Shown: positions 6,477 through 10,036 of the stretch, piece by piece
Numbering within the stretch: the stretch's first letter is position 1
Layout: every line of letters begins with the position of its first letter
Assembly: GCA_938033975.1 (NCBI GenBank)
Contig: CALHKJ010000290.1
Coordinates: 1 to 10,036 of the forward strand
Length of the DNA: 10,036 nucleotides
Direction: 5' to 3'
Source of the DNA: an uncultured Saprospiraceae bacterium
GTDB lineage: Bacteria; Bacteroidota; Bacteroidia; Chitinophagales; Saprospiraceae
The notes under the pieces: model-generated
Databases searched by the model: none
Seen by the model: the letters and a program-made list of their open reading frames with translations, nothing else
Told to the model about the DNA's origin: nothing
Position numbers and translations under genes: made by a program

Positions 6477-7475
6477 TTAAAGATCAATCCATGAAGTTCC
6501 ATTCCAAAATCTAAAGCCAATATTTCCATCTGCTCTATTGGTGCCGTCATCTAAATAGATTCTATTTTCAACTGGATCTTCAGGAGCCTCTCTCAATAAT
6601 TCCTGCACAGCTTTACCAGCTTGTCCTTGAGGTCCTGGGAAGCTCATTCCAGCTGTCCCAGTCGGACCTCTTGGTCCATCAGGTCCTTGTGGTCCCATTG
6701 GTCCGGATAAACCGGGAAGACCTTGTGGCCCCTGTGGACCAACTCCTGGTATTCCCTGAATACCCTTATCACCTTTTTCTCCAGGTGGACCATTTGGTCC
6801 TTGAGGGCCCTGTAAGCCGATTGGTCCATCTGGCCCTGGATCTCCTTTTTCTCCTTGAGGCCCTGGAGCACCTTGTATGCCTTGTTCGCCTGGCTCACCG
6901 TGAGGACCGTTAGGTCCTTGTGCTCCAGTGGGACCTGGATCTCCTGGTTCACCTTGAGGACCTTGAGGACCCTGTGGTCCGATTGGACCTGTCAATCCTT
7001 TATCACCTTTTTCTCCTTGCAATCCTGGTGCACCTACATCTCCAGCAGGTCCTTGAGCACCAGAAGGACCTCTTGGTCCAACAAGTGCATGATTACTAAA
7101 CATGGCATATGGGACAGAATAAAATTGTTCTGCTCCCAAAAACTCATAGTTTGCTCCTCCATCTGGGTCAAGCTCTACTATAAGAAATTGATTTGAGTTG
7201 GTCCATGAGATTGAAGATAGATCTGATGTACTGACACCTTCACCAATAGAAAGTGCAAAATAGCCAAAGTCATCTGTGGATAAATTATGTACTTCTTCGT
7301 ATTGTATAGTTCCATCTTCAGATCCTTCAGCTATTGAAAGTCTGATGGAAATTTCTTGATTCCTCAATACTTCACCATCCAATTGAGCCACCCCTTGATA
7401 TCGGATTGAATAAGGAGCTTGACCAAACAATTGCAGAGATAGAATTAAGAATATTAGTGTGGTTAATCTTTTCAT
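6477..7475 (-). CDS. Collagen-like surface protein, chain A (first paralogue)
   Basis: This 332-residue protein begins with a signal peptide (about 1-19, ending LFGQ). The shared N-terminal domain follows (IRYQGVAQ, NQEISIRLSIAE, STDDFGYFALSIGEG, ending SVPYA at 120-124). A long Gly-Xaa-Yaa rod spans 133-287, and the C-terminal module lies at about 306-332 (IYLDDGTNRADGNIGFRFWNG..WIDL). The rod has a one-residue deletion at G244-V-G246 and a GMSFPG break at 276-281. Charged stretches such as GEKGDKG occur twice. The protein has no cysteine; Gly169 stands where chains B and C carry Cys. There is no T9SS sorting domain. It starts 7 nt after the upstream gene, so the two are surely co-transcribed. 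Bacterial collagens form homotrimers or heterotrimers; which applies here is not known. Confidence 0.88.
   Translation of the reverse strand: MKRLTTLIFLILSLQLFGQAPYSIRYQGVAQLDGEVLRNQEISIRLSIAEGSEDGTIQYEEVHNLSTDDFGYFALSIGEGVSTSDLSSISWTNSNQFLIVELDPDGGANYEFLGAEQFYSVPYAMFSNHALVGPRGPSGAQGPAGDVGAPGLQGEKGDKGLTGPIGPQGPQGPQGEPGDPGPTGAQGPNGPHGEPGEQGIQGAPGPQGEKGDPGPDGPIGLQGPQGPNGPPGEKGDKGIQGIPGVGPQGPQGLPGLSGPMGPQGPDGPRGPTGTAGMSFPGPQGQAGKAVQELLREAPEDPVENRIYLDDGTNRADGNIGFRFWNGTSWIDL
6615..7079 (-). repeat. Gly-Xaa-Yaa coding repeat, chain A rod
   Basis: 9-nt periodic repeat encoding residues 133-287 of chain A, 465 nt, one codon shorter than the rods of chains B and C. Breaks occur at residues 244-246 and 276-281. 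Confidence 0.85.
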
Positions 7476-7482
7476 AGCCTAT

Positions 7483-7962
7483 CTATTGTTTGATGATTGA
7501 ATAAGATCCAAGATTATTTTCTTCATTGTATAGTCGAAGAAAGTAGGTCCCTGGCGTAAGCGACGAAAGGTCAATCTTTTGATTACTATTTTCAAAAGTA
7601 GTTTGTGCCATCAATTGACCAAGCGAATTAAAAAGTGAAGCTCTGTATGCTTCATTTTCTTTTTGTAATTCTAGGTGAAGTTCATAACTAACTGGGTTAG
7701 GGTAGACCTTTAAAGTTGATAACAAAAGTTCCTCGGTATCTGAGGTCCCAGATTCAATTGCAACTTGCAGAAAGCCTTGTGCTAAACTCACATTTCCATC
7801 ACCGGAGACAGTGGCATTCATTGGTTCACCAACGGCAAAATATAAACCTCCGTTGGAACTCATTGCTGATTTTCCAACAGTAGAAATATTATAAGAACCT
7901 ATGGATTGGCCAAAAGCTATGGTTGAAACCATGAGCAGTGTCATTAGAAGAAAGTTTTTCAT
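7483..7962 (-). CDS. Small secreted protein with T9SS type A sorting domain, first gene of the collagen operon
   Basis: This 159-residue protein has a signal peptide (residues 1-19, MKNFLLMTLLMVSTIAFGQ). Next comes a short domain (about 20-68: GGLYFAVGEP...VSLAQGFLQ) of a kind often found before sorting domains in Bacteroidota surface proteins. A complete T9SS type A C-terminal domain follows (about 85-159), with VYPNPV at 86-91, YRASLFNSLGQ, LTPGTYFLRL and the final SIIKQ. The CTD directs export through the outer membrane and attachment to surface lipopolysaccharide or release, so the mature product is little more than the short domain. It is followed 7 nt later by chain A, so it is co-produced with three collagen-like chains that lack such a domain. 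A role in anchoring or assembling them is inference. Confidence 0.88.
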   Translation of the reverse strand: MKNFLLMTLLMVSTIAFGQSIGSYNISTVGKSAMSSNGGLYFAVGEPMNATVSGDGNVSLAQGFLQVAIESGTSDTEELLLSTLKVYPNPVSYELHLELQKENEAYRASLFNSLGQLMAQTTFENSNQKIDLSSLTPGTYFLRLYNEENNLGSYSIIKQ

Positions 7963-7993
7963 ATTTTGATTTTTAAATATTTTATCTTACTCG

Positions 7994-8002
7994 CAAATAA
8001 TA
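7994..8002 (-). promoter_or_regulatory. Candidate -7 box for the collagen operon
   Basis: The minus strand reads TATTATTTG, a TAnnTTTG-like element with one extra base. It ends 31 nt before the ATG at 7962, as with the other boxes in this window. It lies in the 145-nt divergent gap between the operon and the haem-binding gene. No convincing -33 TTG is seen at the right distance. Confidence 0.3.
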
Positions 8003-8107
8003 TTGGAATACAAGCGAGCATTATAATACTACATGAAAAGTTGAACAATATATTTATATCAGAACGCCAATTTAAAGAATTAAGATGCCTCAAATTAAAT
8101 TTAAACA

Positions 8108-8545
8108 ATGAAAAGAAAGATTCTACTAGCCATAGTGGCCTTCTTGATAATTGCTCAATTTTTTAGGATTGACAAGACAAACCCTCCTGTTATAGCCGCA
8201 AATGATATACTTAATCATGTGCAAGCTCCAGAAGATATCCAATCTATGATGAAAGCTGCTTGCTATGATTGCCATTCGAACGAAACGAAATATCCTTGGT
8301 ACATGGATATTGCTCCATTCTCTTGGTGGACCAAAAATCATGTAAACAATGGAAGAGGCTCATTAAATTTCTCTGAATGGGTTAGTTATTCGGAAAAGAA
8401 AAAGAAGCATAAACTTGAGGAGTCTGCCCTCAAGGTGCGTAAAAAATGGATGCCTTTAACCAGTTACTTATTGGCGCATCCTGAGGCAAAGATATCAGAA
8501 GAAGAAAGGGAAAAATTGGCCAAGTGGTTTGAGTCAATGATGTAA
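8108..8545 (+). CDS. Membrane-anchored haem-binding domain protein (CxxCH)
   Basis: This 145-residue protein starts with an N-terminal hydrophobic segment (about residues 4-19), acting as signal anchor or signal peptide, so the rest lies in the periplasm. The core has a single haem-attachment motif, CYDCH (Cys52, Cys55, His56). It continues SNET..PWY..IAPFSWW...HV..GR..LNFSEW, then WMPLTSYLLAHPEAKIS further on, where Met115 is a likely axial ligand. This pattern matches the haem-binding domain family common in Bacteroidota (PF14376-type). It probably binds one c-type haem; the electron partner is unknown. It is the only plus-strand gene here, divergent from the collagen operon, and ends at a terminator shared with the convergent gene. 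I see no good promoter match upstream. Confidence 0.9.
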   Translation: MKRKILLAIVAFLIIAQFFRIDKTNPPVIAANDILNHVQAPEDIQSMMKAACYDCHSNETKYPWYMDIAPFSWWTKNHVNNGRGSLNFSEWVSYSEKKKKHKLEESALKVRKKWMPLTSYLLAHPEAKISEEEREKLAKWFESMM

Positions 8546-8547
8546 TG

Positions 8548-8585
8548 AAAAAAGCCAGGAGAGCAATTTGCTTCCTGGCTTTTTT
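8548..8585. terminator. Bidirectional terminator between convergent genes
   Basis: Perfect 13-bp inverted repeat (arms 8548-8560 and 8573-8585, core GCCAGGA/TCCTGGC), with an inner extension AGC/GCT. It is flanked by an A-run on the left and a T-run on the right, giving a T-tract on both strands. It starts 2 nt after the stop of the haem-binding gene and overlaps the last codon of the convergent gene at 8586 by its T-tract, serving both. Confidence 0.92.
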
Positions 8586-9836
8586 TTATTTTATTTTCTC
8601 AACCTTCTTGGTAAAACTCTCACCGGAGTTAGCGCAAAAGAATTTGAATATATACATACCCGAATCATAATTGGATACATCAAGCTGTGTTACAAATGAA
8701 TTGAGACTTTGTTTGTCAATCAGCTTTCCACTAACATTGAAAATAGACATTTCGTATTGCGTATCGTTTGATAATTCGATAGTAAGAAGTTCTTCTACTG
8801 GATTTGGAAAGATAGAAATTGAATTTTCTATCTTATCATCAGCATTAGCTACTTGCTCTTGGTTATTGTAATCGAACAGTGGTAATAAAAGACCTCTTTG
8901 AATATAGGTGTCAATTACTTTTTCTGCATTTGACTCACTCCAAACTTTCCCAAACGGCTTAGCTTTTCTAGTTCTCATTTTTTGTTCCTTTAGACCATTG
9001 ATCATCACACTTTCGTATTCAGATCCTACTGCATGATTGTGATCTTGGCAGAGTAAAGTGGACTCTTCATCTTTCATTACTTTTTGGTGGTTTGCGTGAT
9101 TGGTATGTCCAATAGTATGAACACATGCTTGAGCAAATTGCACCAAATATTTATCAGATAAAGAGATTGTATTATTTTTCTTAATACTTACGGTCATAAA
9201 TTCCCCTGGGTCATTGCAGTATATCTGAGCTGATCCCATAAAAGGAATATCAAGTGCTGCATCCATTAAATTGACTATTGTATTAATGTCATTTTCGATA
9301 GCAAGCTCTCTTGTTATTTTGTTTAATTGTGTTTCTCCATTTCTTTGATCTGGATCAGAGAAAACAGTGTATCCAACTAGATCAAAAAGTAAAGAAAGAT
9401 CTTCTGGATATTTATGAACTATGATTTCTTCCACAATGGGCATATGTGACCATTCTAGAAAGTCACTTTTATTGGCCTCAGCTACTTCAACAAGATGTAG
9501 ATTCATAGCCAACTTCAATTTCTCAATTTGGGCTTCACTAATGATATCTTCATGATTGGTCATTAATAGAATCCTAAGGTTTTTAGTCTGCCATTGCTTT
9601 GCGGTTCTTTGAGCATCATCATTTTTTCTAGCATACCATTCTTCAGCATCTGTAGTTTGTAAAACATTGGTATAATGGTTTACGTCCTCTGCGCTTAAGA
9701 AAGGAAAATGGCAATCAATTGCTCCGCCTTGAAATTGTTGTGAACTGCTAGTGGAGCATTGTGCTTGTAGTACATTTGACTGTGCTATAAAAGCAAGTAA
9801 AATGATAGACAATATTAGCTGTACTTTAATAGTCAT
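8586..9836 (-). CDS. Secreted T9SS-sorted protein of unknown function with degenerate metzincin-like motif
   Basis: This 416-residue protein has a signal peptide (about residues 1-26) and a C-terminal T9SS type A sorting domain (about 340-416: SIFPNPVEELLTIEL, MSIFNVSGK, YDSGMYIFKF, KKVEKIK). I do not recognise the 300-residue middle by family. It contains the His-rich stretch H240-TIG-H244-TNHAN-H250, with the HxxxHxxxxxH spacing of metzincin zinc sites (HExxHxxGxxH). The catalytic Glu is replaced by Thr241, and the usual Gly by His247. SVM at 276-278 could be the Met-turn. Cys207, Cys238 and Cys263 are candidates for disulfides, as expected of an exported protein. A catalytically dead protease or a metal-binding surface protein is possible, but unproven. 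It is monocistronic, with a TAACTTTG element upstream and a shared terminator downstream. Confidence 0.85.
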   Translation of the reverse strand: MTIKVQLILSIILLAFIAQSNVLQAQCSTSSSQQFQGGAIDCHFPFLSAEDVNHYTNVLQTTDAEEWYARKNDDAQRTAKQWQTKNLRILLMTNHEDIISEAQIEKLKLAMNLHLVEVAEANKSDFLEWSHMPIVEEIIVHKYPEDLSLLFDLVGYTVFSDPDQRNGETQLNKITRELAIENDINTIVNLMDAALDIPFMGSAQIYCNDPGEFMTVSIKKNNTISLSDKYLVQFAQACVHTIGHTNHANHQKVMKDEESTLLCQDHNHAVGSEYESVMINGLKEQKMRTRKAKPFGKVWSESNAEKVIDTYIQRGLLLPLFDYNNQEQVANADDKIENSISIFPNPVEELLTIELSNDTQYEMSIFNVSGKLIDKQSLNSFVTQLDVSNYDSGMYIFKFFCANSGESFTKKVEKIK

Positions 9837-9869
9837 TATTTAATGTTTGAATTATTTTGAAATCTTAGA

Positions 9870-9877
9870 CAAAGTTA
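9870..9877 (-). promoter_or_regulatory. Candidate -7 box for the T9SS-sorted protein gene
   Basis: The minus strand reads TAACTTTG, a perfect match to TAnnTTTG, ending 33 nt before the ATG at 9836. This is nearly the same spacing as for the S9 peptidase gene. No TTG -33 box is obvious. Confidence 0.45.
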
Positions 9878-9949
9878 AATAAGGATCTAGAAATTCGTAT
9901 AACTAAGGTTGTTAAGAATTGTATAAAGATTAGAACCGTTGAGCAAAAA

Positions 9950-10036
9950 TTATTCTGCTATCGAATATCCTTTGGTTTTTTGCTTTTTTTCTACTGGCAT
10001 TTCCTTCACGGATTCATCCCCATAGTAACAGCCCAC
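9950..10036 (-). CDS. Partial CDS, C-terminal 28 residues of an unidentified protein
   Basis: On the minus strand a frame is open from the right edge to a TAA at 9950-9952. It encodes 28 residues beginning VGCYYGDESVKE and ending KGYSIAE, Lys/Glu-rich towards the end. The orientation and the 113-nt gap to the next gene fit a real gene 3' end. It is too short to name, and chance openness over 28 codons cannot be ruled out. Confidence 0.4.
   Translation of the reverse strand: MGCYYGDESVKEMPVEKKQKTKGYSIAE

Noticed and set aside
4545..7079. Dense short repeats resembling a repeat array
   Set aside because: The period is 9 nt, degenerate and in frame with Gly-Xaa-Yaa codons. There are no 20-40 nt direct repeats with unique spacers, so this is not a CRISPR or satellite array.
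4815..7196. Several + strand open frames of 60-110 codons opposite the collagen rods, some themselves Pro/Gly-rich
   Set aside because: They are mirror images of GGN-CCN repeats, which are nearly self-complementary. They lack independent starts, and the minus-strand genes have signal peptides and conserved domains.
7990..8018. Short inverted repeat CTCGC...GCGAG in the divergent promoter region, as an operator
   Set aside because: Arms are only 5 bp with a 19-nt spacer of no further symmetry. That is not enough to claim a binding site.
8020..8048. TTGTTC-17 nt-TATAAT on the minus strand upstream of the collagen operon
   Set aside because: It fits the E. coli-type sigma-70 consensus, but the Bacteroidota primary sigma factor prefers TAnnTTTG. 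In A/T-rich intergenic DNA such a match is easily chance.
7966..8166. A 66-codon + strand open frame in the divergent gap, overlapping the haem-binding gene
   Set aside because: Its composition is that of A/T-rich non-coding DNA. It overlaps the well-supported gene at 8108 in another frame and has no recognisable motif.

Overview
The window reads as chromosomal DNA from a member of the phylum Bacteroidota. It is AT-rich. Genes lack Shine-Dalgarno sequences and start after A/T-rich leaders. Two proteins end in type IX secretion (T9SS) type A sorting domains. Several genes have a TAnnTTTG-like promoter element just upstream, and the families (haem-binding CxxCH protein, collagen-like surface proteins with a shared N-terminal domain) fit that phylum. 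I cannot place it below phylum level. I see no rRNA, tRNA, CRISPR array, insertion sequence or prophage.

Layout: (1) 1-708, minus strand, the N-terminal 236 residues of a secreted, Cys-containing, Ig-like-repeat surface protein that runs off the left edge. (2) 709-1074, a gene-free gap. (3) 1075-4325, minus strand, a housekeeping-type group: a TerB-like small protein, a YafV-type omega-amidase 5 nt downstream, then an S9 prolyl-oligopeptidase-family peptidase that probably also has its own promoter. (4) 4404-7962, minus strand, a four-gene operon with gaps of 7, 11 and 4 nt, closed by a strong terminator at 4346-4384. It encodes a small T9SS-sorted protein followed by three paralogous collagen-like proteins. 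(5) 8108-8545, the only plus-strand gene, a membrane-anchored haem-binding protein. It converges through a shared bidirectional terminator on (6) 8586-9836, minus strand, a secreted T9SS-sorted protein of unknown function with a degenerate metzincin-like zinc motif. (7) 9950-10036, the last codons of another minus-strand gene.

The collagen operon is the most interesting part. Each of its three collagen-like chains has a signal peptide, a conserved N-terminal domain ending in SVPYA, a Gly-Xaa-Yaa rod of about 155 residues, and a conserved C-terminal module (IYLDDGTNR...GFR..NG..W.D). Rod length is nearly the same in all three. Two of the chains each contain one cysteine in the whole protein. 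It replaces a rod glycine, and in both it lies exactly 49 residues after the Ser of SVPYA; the third chain keeps Gly there and has no Cys. This pattern suggests a heterotrimeric bacterial collagen with an interchain disulfide. The sequence pattern is seen directly; the assembly is inferred.
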